A stretch of 64,000 nucleotides of DNA from Mesorhabditis belari (GCA_958450365.1 CAUEEP010000760.1:755462-819461), one strand, 5' to 3'. Counted from the first letter of the stretch, positions 8,824 through 20,639 are shown. Translations and numbers: made by a program. Notes: generated from the letters alone by a model not told the origin.

Positions 8824-11800
8824 ATGGATTCAATCTACTTCTGCACGGTCTGCTCATCGGCAAAAGGCACCTCACTTTACTATGGAGGACTGGTTTGTGG
8901 GTGAGTAGTGGAAAATGATTTTTTTAGTAGATGCTTAACTAATGAAATTTAAGATCACGAATTTACATTTAAATTTCTTCTATTAGTAACTTCTATTCGT
9001 CTTTGCCCAGAAAGTTTTTTCTTTCTTTTCTGTACTTCCGTTTAAAACCAACAAATGCACCAATTAAACTATGGTTTGCTTCATTAAAAAGATCAATTAT
9101 TTCTCAGTAAAATAACATTAAAACGGGTTTAAAATGTCTTAAATCTGGATTTTTTGGGATCTTGAACTTTGAGCTCAAATATCTTAGTGTTGGGCTGTCC
9201 GATTTCAAGAGTTTTTGTACCAATCGATAGAGAAAGCCTTGGCGCATTTAATCATATAAAGAATTTGTCTTATACCTGGATTTTGTCTTTTTTAGGAGCG
9301 TGAGGTCGGGTAGTCAAAAAGTCGGGTAGGCGATGGCTCGATGATACGGTTTCAATACTTTAGCTAAGGAAACCTATCTTGGTGTCAATAGATAAAAGAT
9401 AGAGCGCAAAACTTTTAGTATATAGCGAAATTCTCAGAGAAATTGATTCATCCAATTACGAGAAACCCTTTCGCATTTCTCGAATACACGCCCCGCCCCT
9501 TTGCCATTGGCAATCTAACTTTGAGCTCAAATATCTTAGTGTTGGGCTGTCCAATTTAAATAGTTTTTGTACCAATCGATAGAGAAAGCCTTGGCGCATT
9601 TGATCATATAAAGAATTTGTCTTATGTCTGGATTTTTTTTGGAGCTTGAAGTCGGGTAGTCAAAAAGGGCGACGGCTTGATGATGCGGACACTTTAGCTT
9701 TAGAAAAGACACATTTTAGCCTAAGGAAACCTATCTTGGTGTCAATAGATAGAAGATAGACCACAAGAAGTTTTGTATATAGCCAAATTTTCAGCAAAAT
9801 TGATTCAGCCAATTTCTTCGCAGAGGTTTTTTAGTTTTCAGTTAGTTTCCAAAGCCTTTTCTGGACAGTCTAATAAAGTTAGTAAACTTTTCAGTGGCTG
9901 CAAAGTCTTCTTCTTGCGAACCGTCCGCAACCAATACGAGTACAAGTGCAAGAATAAAGGAAATTGCTCAATTAAAGGTTTAAAATGAAAAGTATTCAGT
10001 TTTAAAGATCAAATTTTAGATGGATTCATAAAATGTCGAGCCTGTCGATTCGCGCTTTGTCTCAAGTCGAATATGAATCCAAGCAGTGGGGTTTTTCTCA
10101 GCTTAGGCTTAGGCTCAGGCTTAGGCTCAGGCTCAGGCTTAGGCTTAGGCTTAGGCTCAGGCTTAGGCTCAAGCTTAGGCTCAGGCTTAGGCTCAGGCTT
10201 AGGCTTAGGCTTCGGCTCAGGCTCAGGCTTAGGCTCAGGCTTAGGCTTGGGCTTAGGCTTAGGCTAGGCTTAGGCTTAGGCTTGGACTTAGTGCGAAGGC
10301 TAGCGGCTAGCGCCTCGCACTAAGTCTATTTGGGTTTGGACTGGACCCCCATTTTCTGGATCTCAGCCAGTTCTCGGAGCTTTAGGCTTAGGCTCAGGCT
10401 TAGGCTTAGGCTTAGGCTAATGCTTGATCCTTGAATAAGCTCCAGGCAAAACTGGCATCAGAGAAAATTTGTGGTCTGCTGTCTTCAAAGTTCTCTATTT
10501 CGACTTTCTTCCATTTATAGCTAATTTTAGCTGTCGGGATTTCTCGAGAGACAAAATGTTTGACCAAAGACGAACTACCAGATCTTCTCGATGATTTGGA
10601 TGCTGATAGAAATGATCAGGGTTTTGATTTGAAAAATGATAAGCTATTGGCTTATTGCTAGTTAAATTTTACAGCTTTTACATTTTTACAGCTTTTATAG
10701 TTCAACTGTTGACTTTATTTATCTTCGGTAAAGATATTTTCGATCGCTAATCGCTCGTTTTTTAGCAACTTGCTCCTTCATGATCCCAGAAGATTTCCCT
10801 GTAATAGAAACCGATGAAAAATCGTTGGTGTTTAGAATTTAAAACTCATAACAAGATTCAGTACCGTATCTGCAAATCACAATCCTCTAAAAAGAAATTG
10901 GAAAGATCGTGGAGTTGAGGAATTCGATCGGAGAAGAGCTGTCGTTCCATATTTGAACAAGAGCTTCAAAAGGAATACGGTAAAAGAAGGATTTCAATAT
11001 TTCTAGAAATAGTAAAGCTTTCTAGAAATATTTAAAGAATAGAAGACTTTTAGGAACTATTAAGCACCTCGTACTTGATCGGAAAAAGTTTTATTGAAGA
11101 GCTGAAAAAGTCTGGGCTCAGTGCAACGTTGATGGCGAAACGGCTAAGCCAACTTGAGTCGTGGGTTTACTAAAATTCGAGTTTTTCTTTTAGTTTTCTT
11201 TTATTTTTCTTTTATTTTTCTTTTCTTTTCCTTTTCTTTAGTCTAAAGTTTCAGTTTCTGTGATCTGGAACATTCGATGGCTCCAATCAATCCATCATTT
11301 AATCTCGATGTCTCGCTTGAAGCGGCGATTCGAGATCCACTAGCGCTTTGTACTCGAACACCAGTAAGTTGAGTTTGTTCAATTCGTGAAAACAGAATGG
11401 AACTTTCCTGGTTATCCTGTTTTCTTGCTTTCCTGTTTTCCTGCTGATCCTGCTGATCTTGTTTATCCTGCCTATCCTGCTTTCCTGTCTTATTGCTTAT
11501 CCTGCTTATCCTGCTTATCCTGCTTTCCTGCTTATCCTGCTTATCCTGCTTATCCTGCTTTCCTGTTTTATTGCTTATCCTGCTTATCCTGCTTATCCTG
11601 CTTTCCTGCTTATCCTGCTTATCCTGCTTTCCTGTTTTCCTGCTTTCCTGCTTTCCTGTTTTCCTACTTTCCTGCTTATCCTGCTTATCCTTGAATGCAA
11701 AAGTAAACTTGTAACTGCATTGCCTAAGCTGTAAAACTGTAATCAGTAACATCATGAAAAGTGTTTCATCTGAACCATTTTTTAACGATTTCTTCAAGTC

Positions 11801-14800
11801 TTTTTATTTGAAGATCAAAAGCCAGTTAGTTAGCAGCTATCTCATGATATGAAAGCATTTGGTTCTTCTCGGAAATCGGGGTCTTTTGAAAAAAATCCGA
11901 GTCTTTCATTGTGAAAATCCATTATATAAAAAATCCAAAAGTAAATTCGATTCTCTTGGGAATTTTGCTTGGCTTAAAATAAACCTTGCCAATAGATTCT
12001 TGAAAGAGATGCAAAAATAGATTTGAGATGAAACAGTTATGTACGAGAATTTTTTGGTGAGGAGCGATTCTTGGTAAAGCTGAAAAGTTTACTACCGTAT
12101 TTACTCGAATAGAAGACCGGTCTTCTATTTTTTCAATCACCCCCTAGACCCCGTCTTCTATTCGAGGCCGGTATTCTATTCAAGACGGTCTTTTATTATT
12201 TGCATTCACGAAAATTTTCGGGAAAGTAACCAGCGTTTAAAAAAAACTTTTTATAAAAATTTATTGTAACATTTAACAACAAAATTTATCAACAACAACA
12301 TTAACAACAATTAATAAGAACATAAAAAGCAGTAATAACAACATTATTCTTCATTCTCACTTGATTCAATGTCATCCTCTATTAAATCTGGATCTTGCAA
12401 ATTCCATCAAGTCCCTCTGCGCTCGAAATTGAATCGTTTTCACTCTCATCTCCATTGTTTCTATCCTCGTCGGAGTCGATATCTTGACAAAGTTTTGCTA
12501 ATCTTCCCTCCAATCTTGCAATATCCAGCTTGAATCGACCACTCTCAACAGCTTCCCCATTGCGGCAACAAACAATCTGATCATCCTCGCTGTTGGACTC
12601 CTTGTTGTCATTTTTTGCCGTCACAAAAAATCCGCAAGCCATTCATTGCTTGCAGAGAAAGACTTTGTGAAATCTAGGTTTGATTCGCGAAAAAACTCCT
12701 TGGCTTTGTCCTGAACCATACGTCGAGAAACTTTTAGCTTTTCCTTTTTTTTCTTTGATCCAGCGCGAAATTTAAGCATTCGCCCTCCTCCTTTTAACCG
12801 CTTCGCCCCTTTCGATTCCTTTTGCAGCGACTCCTCTTTTGCCGTCCAGTCTGGAATCATCTTTGGAGTCACCTTAAACTATCGAGCAGTCGCCTCTTTT
12901 TCTTTGAAAAACGAATGGCCTCGAGTTTAAAGGCGGCACTGTAGGCTTTCCGTTTCGTAGCACCTCCGATCCCCTAAAAAAATGCTACTTTTCCGTTATA
13001 CCTCCGCCAACTCCACATTTCCGTTATACCCCGCCAGTTTTTAGATAAAAAATGATCAGATAATCAAATAATTAAAAATAATCAGAGTCAAAATGACGGA
13101 AATTTGGAGATGGCGGAGGTATAATGGAAAAGTACCAAAAAAAAATTATTAATACAAGATGTAGAACAATATCAAAAAAATAGTGCTATTGAATGAAAAT
13201 ATAATATTTTTACCCTATTGGGTAAAATTCCCTTATTCTTTTCTCGTATTTGAGTACGTCCACTTTCGCGCAGAATAGAAAACAGGGTACCTCGAATATA
13301 AGACCGGTCTTATATTCGAGACGGCCTTCTATTTTTTCGATCATCCCCTAGACCCCGTCTTCTATTCGAGACGGTCTTATAATCGAGGCCGGTCTCCTAT
13401 TCGAGTAAATACGGTAACTTTATTAGACTGTCCAGAAAAGGCTTTGGGAAACTAACTTATCATAATTTGACTAAAGATGCAGATGCAGATGCAGATGCAG
13501 ATGTAGATGTAGATGTAGATGTAGATGTAGATGCAGATGTAGATGTAGATGTAGATGTAGATGTAGATGTAGATGTAGATGCAGATGTAGATGTAGATGT
13601 AGATGTAGATGTAGATGTAGATGTAGATGTAGATGTAGATGTAGATGTAGATGTAGATGTAGATGTAGATGTAGATGTAGATGCAAATGCAGATGTAGAT
13701 GCAGATGTAGATGTAGATGCAGATGCAGATGTAGATGTAGATGCAGATGTAGATTTAGATGCAGATGTAGATGCAGACACAAATGATTTGCAGATGGGTT
13801 GGGCTCACGGTCGAATGGTTTGTGACGGAATGATGGATATCATCTCGGTGATCTACACTCGAATCGCTCTTCATTACTTGGATTGGGTCTCAGCGTTGCA
13901 CGAACTTCAAGAACTCGATGAAAGAGACAAAGTAAAGAGAGAATCGCTTTCACTATCAGCATTGTTTAGTTCTCACTGGTCAGCTCTCAACTTTGTCAAA
14001 TTGAGTTGAGCACAATGGTCTATAACACGTACAAAGAGGGGAAAGACGGGCTCCTTTTTGCATCCGGCTTTCATTTTCTGCCGCCAAAAGGGAAACCAAA
14101 AGATGAGTGAGTGAAACGGTTATTAGATCATACAGTTTGTCATGGTTATAATGAGCAATTGTTAGTCAAAAAGCCATATTTTGACGCTGTCACAAAACCA
14201 TTTGGCTTCTGTAATCTAGCACCGGCAAAAAAGGCAAATTTCTAAGCCAACCCAAATCCAAGCCAAAGTCAAGCTACTTATTTTTGCGTCAATTCCCGGG
14301 CAAGCCAAGTAAAAACCAAGGTTTTCGACTAAATCCAACAATAATGTTGTAATTTGAGGCAAATTAAGCTGAAAATTTTCACCAAGGGATTTTCAGGGTC
14401 AAGGAATTTGAATTCGTTATTAGTTTTTAAAGAAAACTGCTCTGTTTTTAGGATATTACATTCGGTTTTATTACCCAAGGTTTTTAGAGAGTTTTGTGAT
14501 GATTGAATTGGCTCGGAAGTTAAAGTTGTTCAAAAACTAATAACTGATGAAGATTCTCCATCCCAGAATGCCTCCAGATAGAAATTTTCGGGTCTACAGC
14601 TAACACAGATAGTCCGAAACAGCAGCCAATCCAAAAATGACTTTGTCTTGAATGTTAATGACTCTTGGATTATTGAGTTTAACTCTAATCATACTGAAGT
14701 GGCTAACATTTCATTAATTTCATTAACAAAAGAAATTCAAAGTAGACTAGAGTTGATTATGAGACGACTATTAGACTTGGATTCTTGTTTTTGGTTCTTG

Positions 14801-17134
14801 AAGGGGAGGACCAAGTTCGGGGAGTTCAGGACTAAATGAACGGAGACGATCCGGCCTAAACAATCAACGCATAGCGTCTCTACGAATCAGCTCGTTCCAT
14901 CGCTTCTCCAAGGATGCCTTGCCATGGTGGGCCAAGAAAGTCATCTTTCGTAAATCGGATCCTGCTTGTTACAAGCCAAAAGATGTGACAAAAGACCCAT
15001 CGGTGTGCCGTACGTGAATTTAGCACTTTTTTTGAGGTCGATTGGGCTGAAAACTTGCACCAGGGGTCAAGGAATTCGAATCCATCATTCGAATAAAGAA
15101 AATTGTTCTATTTTTGGATTTCATTAACAAAAGAAATTCAAAGTAGACTAGAGCTGATTATGAGACGATTATTAGACTTGGATTGTTGTTTTTGGTTCTT
15201 GAAGGTTAGGACCTAGTTCGGGGAGTTTAGGACTAAATGAACGGAGTATCGAGCCAATTAAAGTATCAAGGAGTATCGAGTATCGAGTGTAGTTTAGCTC
15301 GGTATGGTAGTTTAAGATTAAAAGCTTCTTTCGCCTTTTTCTCTTCAGTTTTTAGAGTTTTGTGATGAGCTGATTGGCTCGGAAATTAAAGTTGTTCAAA
15401 AACTAATAACTGATTCAGATTTTCTATCCCAGAATGCCTCCAAATAGAAATTTTCAGTTCTACAGCTAACACAGATAGTTCGAAACAGCAGCCAAGCCAA
15501 AAATGATTTTTTCGTGAATGTGTTAAGAAACGATGACATTTTTGCCAGCTTTTTGTACGTTTTCATAGCCAACTTGTTGATTTCTGAAGAAACAAGACTC
15601 CAATCTTCTTTCTTCATTTTATCCCAGTTTAAATCGAGTTCACAAATCAATCATCATTTCTAAAGAACACTGTTACATAAATCCAAATCATCATTTTCAA
15701 ATCATGTTCAGATTTGACGGTTTCATCCTCGCTTTATCCGTTTATATGCAAACTGAAGTGATCTCGAAATTTAAAGAACTTCAAATCAAGTAGAAAAATT
15801 TAACAAAATTAAAATATATAACAAAATTTAGTGCCGAAGAGTATGCGTTGATGAAAATCATTGGCTTTTTTACACCAAGTGGGAATTTTTTTAAAGTAAA
15901 AATTGAATTTCGGCTTTCTAGTTGTCCTTTTGAGTGAGTCAGGTGCCACAGTCATTCAGCGAGCTCGATTAAAGTATGAACAGGTAAAGAACGTTACTTT
16001 TCAAGTTACTTTTCAAGTTAACTTTAAAGTTAAAGTTCCGTTAAACAGGTAAAGAACGTTACTTTGTGAGTTAAAGTTAAAGCTAAAGCTCCGTTGAACA
16101 GGTAAAAAACGTTACTTTTCGAGTTAGAGTTAAAGCTAAAGGTAAAGCTCCGTTGAACAGGTAAAGAAAGTTACTTTTCAAGTTAAATTTAAAGTTAAAG
16201 TAACTTTGAACAGGTAAAGAAAGCATGCTTTGGTAGTAATCAATGGTAGTAACTCAATGTTTTTGTAACTTGGTAGTAACTCAATTTTTTAGCTCTTGCT
16301 TGAGTACATCAAAGAAACCTATCCGACTTTATCAGAAGGCGAAAGACAGCGAAGAATGTACAAGATTGTGGCGATCAATCGAAATCTATTGGTGGGTTTG
16401 GATAGAGCTCTTTAGCTCTTTAGCTCTTTAGCTTTTTAGCTTTAGCTCTTTAGCTCTTTAGCTCTAGCTCTAGCTCTTTAGCTCTAGCTCTAGCTCTTTA
16501 GCTCTTTAGCTCTTTAGAACTGGAATGAATAAAACTGGAACTTAAGCTGTCATTTATTAGGTTCAGCATTACCTTTTGCTTTTGGATTTACACCTCAGTT
16601 TTAGGCCAAGACCTAGCACATCTTGCTCTTTAGCTCTTTAGCTCTTTAGCTCTTTAGCTTTAGCTGTTCAGTAGGTTCTTTCATCTCGATCTTTTCGTTT
16701 CCGAAAACAGTACACTCTGACGACACTAAATATGATTTTTAACTCTTTTATTCTCTCATAAGTCTCACTCTCATAAGTCTTAGTAACACTTTGTTTTTTT
16801 TAAAAATAATTGTTTATTGACCTGACTTCCTCCGCTCTGTTTACATCTAAAAAGTCGGCTTATCAATCCCCTTTCATTTTATATATTAGGCTGTTCGGAT
16901 GTAAACAAGCGTTGCTAAACTTATTGTTGTGAGAGAAGCTTTTAAAACATGTATTTCGGTATTTAAAAGTACGTTATCTTGTGCATATTTTTTTTAAAGC
17001 TTTCTTTCCATAGCTTTTCATAATTTCAGCATCTTGGCATCATGGATAACTCGTACATCACGAAAATGTTCTCGCTTAACATGGCGAATCTACAGAAACG
17101 ATTTACTTACGATATGCATTTGAAGAAATACTGA
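8824..17134 (+). CDS. Nuclear hormone receptor, divergent nematode type (14 exons, 432 aa)
   Basis: This is a ligand-regulated nuclear transcription factor. Exons: 8824-8900, 9895-9977, 10020-10085, 10531-10620, 10766-10800, 10836-10979, 11054-11160, 11255-11363, 13794-13931, 13970-14106, 15832-15878, 15922-15983, 16293-16391, 17030-17134. All phases agree and the total is 433 codons. Residues about 7-75 form the two C4 zinc fingers: CTVC, then [20 protein letters not shown] (P-box GGCKV), CKNKGNC, and [18 protein letters not shown]. The ligand-binding domain follows, with [75 protein letters not shown] and [11 protein letters not shown], ending in an ANLQKRF helix. The start ATG lies 44 nt after a TTTCAG acceptor that may take a spliced leader. 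Exons 4-6 are the least certain: a 35-nt intron is needed, and an alternative exon 4 end at 10660 would break phase later. Introns hold most of the local repeats. The exact subfamily cannot be named. Confidence 0.92.
9170..9880. mobile_element. Family E element fragments in receptor intron 1
   Basis: Two partial copies share TTGAGCTCAAATATCTTAG, TGGGCTGTCC and CTAAGGAAACCTATCTTGG. The right end reads TTCTGGACAGTCTAATA. Copies recur at 21.3, 36.1-37.4, 57.1-57.8 and 61.4-62.2 kb, with mariner-like TTAGGCTGTCCAGAAAG ends. Confidence 0.65.
10101..10421 (+). repeat. Interstitial telomeric repeats (TTAGGC)n with embedded hairpin
   Basis: About 190 bp of TTAGGC units interspersed with TCAGGC variants fills the start of receptor intron 3. 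A partial palindrome follows at 10285-10326 (GACTTAGTGCG...CGCACTAAGTC), then 55 bp of unique sequence, then a second short TTAGGC block at 10382-10420. (TTAGGC)n is the nematode telomere repeat. The palindrome and the next 55 bp recur at 46304-46400 beside TTAGGC-like units. Confidence 0.9.
11405..11690. repeat. (CTGCTTATC)n / (CTGCTTTCC)n array in receptor intron 8
   Basis: Nine-nucleotide units CTGCTTATC and CTGCTTTCC alternate in irregular blocks. The ORFs on both strands here (such as [11 protein letters not shown]) are artefacts of the repeat. Confidence 0.85.
12095..13414 (-). mobile_element. Pogo-like DNA transposon in receptor intron 8
   Basis: A 1.32-kb element between TA dinucleotides. 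Its inverted termini are CCGTATTTACTCGAATAGAA and TCCTATTCGAGTAAATACGG, with repeated subterminal GACCGGTCTTCTATT and CCCCTAGACCCCGTCTTCTA motifs. It carries the remains of a CENP-B-type transposase on the minus strand. Confidence 0.8.
12382..12872 (-). pseudogene. CENP-B/pogo-type transposase remnant
   Basis: The first frame (12872-12621) reads [17 protein letters not shown], then [16 protein letters not shown] and a stop. This matches the CENP-B-type helix-turn-helix (VSR..I..KAKE, F.AS..WL..F), the DNA-binding part of pogo-family transposases. A second frame overlaps it and continues with an acidic tail ([17 protein letters not shown]). The stop and frame change after the WL motif, and the missing DDE core, mark a dead copy. 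Confidence 0.65.
13472..13787. repeat. (GATGTA/GATGCA)n hexamer array
   Basis: About 50 hexamer units end only a few bases before the TTGCAG acceptor of receptor exon 9 (13794). The frame is open into the exon, so a simple ORF call wrongly adds a poly-DVDVDA N-terminus to the exon. Confidence 0.92.
14520..15665 (+). repeat. Left arm of a large inverted repeat (receptor intron 10)
   Basis: This 1.1-kb arm reappears inverted at 17560-19085. Shared landmarks are ATTCTTGTTTTTGGTTCTTG, CAACGCATAGCGTCTCTA, the exon-like block at 14893-15050, CACCAGGGG.CAAGGAATTC and AGTATCAAGGAGTATCGAG. The exon-like block reads [16 protein letters not shown], as in the terminal exon of the minus-strand gene at 18844-19048, but the frame is broken after KDVTKDPS. 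It is a copied gene fragment inside the receptor intron. Confidence 0.8.
15396..15650 (-). other. Conserved ORF in inverted-repeat arm, copy 1
   Basis: An 84-codon frame includes [20 protein letters not shown] and [15 protein letters not shown]. The same frame is open in the opposite arm at 18306-18554. It may be an exon of the duplicated segment or a transposon fragment; the family is not recognised. Confidence 0.35.
16390..16670. repeat. TAGCTCTT-rich repeat in the last receptor intron
   Basis: Two blocks of TAGCTCTT and TAGCTC units are separated by about 110 bp. The first begins at the exon 13 donor. Confidence 0.8.
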
Positions 17135-17145
17135 ATTGTGAATGG

Positions 17146-17151
17146 AATAAA
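17146..17151 (+). terminator. Poly(A) signal of the nuclear receptor
   Basis: AATAAA lies 12 nt after the TGA stop, the usual place for a nematode cleavage signal. Confidence 0.75.
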
Positions 17152-17559
17152 GGCATTTATTCACATTTATTGATTTATTACACATTTCTTCAAAAAACGT
17201 TCAAAATCGGAAAATTATACCAATCTCTTGGACATGAGTTTGCTTCCATTCATAGCTCAAAATCTACAGGCGAGAAACAAGAGAATGCTTGTAGCAGCAG
17301 CATATAGTAGCAGCATAAAGTAGCAACCACATCAAACAATGAATTTTGAAAGTCTTTGAATATTTGAAACCTCTTTTTACCTAAAAAAAAGTAAAAATTA
17401 AGCCTCGATCCCAAGCGATTTTGCTGATTTCACAAAGAATTTATTCAATCTCTCGATCAAATCTAATCAAATCAAACACAATTCTAGTATTGTTCACCGT
17501 TTTAGTATGTCCAGAGTTAAAGCCAAGCATCCAAGAGTCATTAACACATTCACACATTC

Positions 17560-19085
17560 ACAAAGTCATTTTTGGATTGACTGTTCTCTAAGTTAGCTGT
17601 AGAACTGAGAATTTCTATTTGGAGGCATTATGGGATAGAAAATCTGAATCAGTTATTAGTTTTTGAACAACTTTAATTTCCGAGCCAATCAGCTCATCAC
17701 AAAACTCTAAAAACTGAAGAGAAAAAGGCCAAAGAAGCTTTTAATCTTAAACTACCATACCGATCTAAACCACACTCGATACTCGATACTCCTTGATACT
17801 TTAATTGGCTCGATACTCCGTTCATTTAGTCCTAAACTCCTCGAACTAGGTCCTAACCTTCAAGAACCAAAAACAACAATCCAAAGTTCGGGGAGTCCTG
17901 AACTCCCCGAACTTGGTCCTCCCCTTCAAGAACCAAAAACAAGAATCCAAGTCTAATAGTCGTCTCATAATCAACTCTAGACTACTTTGAATTTCTTTTG
18001 TTAATGAAATTAATGAAATGTTAGCCACTTCAGTATGATTAGAGTTAAACTCAATAATCCAAGAGTCATTAACATTCAAGACAAAGTCATTTTTGGATTG
18101 GCTGCTGTTTCGGACTATCTGTGTTAGCTGTAGACCCGAAAATTTCTAGAACCAAAAACAACAATCCAAGTCTAATAATCGTCTCATAATCAGCTCTAGT
18201 CTACTTTGAATTTCTTTTGTTCACATCACAAAAACTCTCTAAAAACTTGGGTAATTAAACCGAAAATTTTTGGATTTAAGTAACAGTGTTCTTCAGAAAT
18301 GATGATTGATTTGTGAACTTGATTTGAACTGGGATAAAATGAAGAAACAAGGTTGGAGTCTTGTTCCTTCAGAAATCAACAAGTTGGCTATGAAAACGTA
18401 CAAAAAGCTGGCAAAAATGTTATCGTTTCTTAACACATTCACGACAAAGTCATTTTTGGCTTGGCTGCTATCAAAGTTAGCTGTAGAACTGAAAATTTCT
18501 ATTTGGAGGCATTATGGGATAGAGAATCTGAATCAGTCATTAGTCTTTGATTAATTTCCGAGCCAATCAGGTCATCACAAAACTCTAAAAATTGAAGAGA
18601 AAAAGGCGAAAGAAGCTTTTAATCTTAAACTACCATACCGAGCTAAACTACACTCGATACTCGATACTCCTTGATACTTTAATTGTCTCGACACTCCGTT
18701 CATTTGGTCCTAAACTCCCCGAACCAGGTCCTAACCTTCAAGAACCAAAAACAACAATCCAAGCCCAATAGTCGTCTGATAATCAGCTCTAGTCTACTTT
18801 GAATTACTTTTGTTAATAAAATCCAAAAATAGAACAATTTTCTTTATTCGAATGATGGATTCGAATTCCTTGGCCCCTGGTGCAAGTTTTCAGCCCAATC
18901 GACCTCAAAAAAAGTGCTAAATTCAAAGCGGCCCGCCGATGGGTCTTTTGTCACGTCTTTTGGCTTGTAACATGCAGGATCCGATTTATGAAAAACGACT
19001 CTCTTGGCCCAGCATGGCAAGGCATCTTTGGAGAAGCGATGGAACGAGCTGAATCATAGAGACGCTATGCGTTGATCGTTTAGGT
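17560..19085 (-). repeat. Right arm of the large inverted repeat
   Basis: This is the inverted counterpart of 14520-15665, slightly longer because it holds an extra internal duplication. The two arms enclose receptor exons 11-14. The arm reaches into the 3' end of the minus-strand gene at 18.8-20.6 kb. Confidence 0.8.
18306..18554 (+). other. Conserved ORF in inverted-repeat arm, copy 2
   Basis: An 82-codon frame matches the ORF at 15396-15650 ([33 protein letters not shown]). It diverges near its end. Confidence 0.35.
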
Positions 19086-20635
19086 GATCGTCTCGAATGT
19101 GTTAAAAATGGCATTCTTTCTGGATTTGTCTTATAGTCTTGTTCTTTTTTTTTGAGTCCTTCGAAAAATTTCGACAGTGTTTGAACTGCCACCATCGAGT
19201 GGGGTGGTCGGAGGGCGGGTGTTGCTCTGGTGGTGCCGGAAATCAGTTGCCCCAGTGACTTCAGCCATCGACTCGGCACTGGGCCATTGGGAGGTCAAGG
19301 CAATCACTTCTCTGTTGTGCGGAATTGATCTCTTGATCTCATCGAGACAGTATCTCGATGAGATCAACTACGAAATTGGTCTGAAGATGATTTCGTGTGG
19401 CTATAGGTGGAAGCACTGGCTATAGGTGGAAGCACTGTGGCTATAGGTGGAAGCACGAGCGATTGCTCGTTCGCACAAAGAACACCAGTCCTCTTCATGA
19501 GATCTCTCTTCTGTATCTCTTCTCTCAACAAAAAGAAGATGAGCTGTAAGTTTGTACCTGGGGTTTTTCGGGATCTGGGAATCGATTGGAGCTATTCATT
19601 TTATTAGATCTATACCAATTGAAATGATTGATTTCATTCATTGACTTAATTTGATTGATTTCATTGATTTAATTTGATTCAATTGATTGATTTAATTGTT
19701 CTAAACTTTTAGATAAGTTTAGACTTATTAGCCTAGTTCACTAGGAACTTTTAACGTTCATTGATAGGTCCGAATCCATTAGGTTCATCTAAAAATATGC
19801 TACTGTTGAATAATGAATAGTTTTGAATAACTTTGAAAGGATTTTTCCTTATTCAAAAGAATACAAAGGTGCTGAGCCCATCCAGGCAGCACAGGCGATA
19901 AATTATTCAAATGTGTGTTATTTTTTATATCCTCTTTTAGCTTGAAAGCTATTCACTAATGAAAACTGATGCTGAGAGTTTGAATTCAAGTTTTGAAAAA
20001 GATTTTGATCATCAAGTAACTATTTTTTACAATAATGAGGCTCTAATTTTTCCTTTCTCTTTTCTCAGGCTCGGCTCTCTCTTCTCGACGGTTCCCTTTT
20101 TTCGGTTTTCTTCGGTTTTCTCTCTCGTGACACTCTCTTCGTCGCTACTCATTGGTGGCTCGAAAATGGATTGGAGCCTCTCCTTGATCGGACGTCTATC
20201 GGGTAGTTCCAGTTGGCCCACATGATCCACGCTGAGCAGTGCCGATTCTGGACTCCGTGTGGCTCCACTCCGTGTGGCTCCACTCCGTGTGGCTCCACTC
20301 CGTGTGGCTCCACTCCGTGTGGCTCCACTCCGTGTGGCTCCACTCCGTGTGGCTCCACTCCGTGTGGCTCCACTCCGTGTGGCTCCACTCCGTGTGGCTC
20401 CACTCCGTGTGGCTCCACTCCGTGTGGCTCCACTCCGTGTGGCTCCACTCCGTGTGGCTCCACTCCGTGTGGCTCCACTCCGTGTGGCTCCACTCCGTGT
20501 GGCTCCACTCCGTGTGGCTCCACTCCGTGTGGCTCCACAGATCTTCACGTACTCACGGGGTTTCGTAGTTAAATTGGGCACCAAAATGTGCAGTGCGTGA
20601 GAGGGTACCGATGGGACCATTTTAATGCCTGCATT
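18844..20635 (-). CDS. Uncharacterised minus-strand gene, model incomplete
   Basis: Candidate exons in order of transcription: 20635-20557 (NAGIKMVPSVPSHALHILVP); 20247 to about 20031 (SALLSVDHVGQLELPDRRPI, then SIFEPPMSSDEESV and a charged tail); a stretch near 19543-19400 (ERSHEEDWCSLCERAIARAS); 19367-19131 (REVIALTSQWPSAESMAEVT); and 19048-18844 ([18 protein letters not shown], to a stop that overlaps AATAAA). The first two join in phase (C|AA) across an intron filled by the 15-nt array at 20.26-20.54 kb. The last three cannot be joined with confidence: the 19131 frame ends in TAA, and the middle stretch carries a three-fold 19-nt repeat. Two genes, or a partly decayed gene, are possible. 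No family is recognised. Confidence 0.4.
19333..19367. repeat. Perfect 15-bp palindrome inside a candidate exon
   Basis: TTGATCTCATCGAGA, then the 5-nt loop CAGTA, then the exact complement. On the minus strand it codes for LISSRYCLDEI in the candidate exon starting at 19367. Confidence 0.9.
20253..20540. repeat. 15-nt minisatellite (ACTCCGTGTGGCTCC)
   Basis: About 19 near-perfect copies. Because the unit is divisible by three, every frame stays open (GATRS, VAPLR and others). The array lies between a GTGAGT donor and a CAG acceptor of the minus-strand gene, so it is most simply intronic. Confidence 0.9.
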
Positions 20636-20639
20636 CTGC

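Noticed and set aside
13467..14009. 180-codon ORF (DVDVDA...) as one exon
   Set aside because: The hexamer part lies before a TTGCAG acceptor, and the true exon 13794-13931 is followed by a 38-nt intron; the straight frame does not give the receptor domain.
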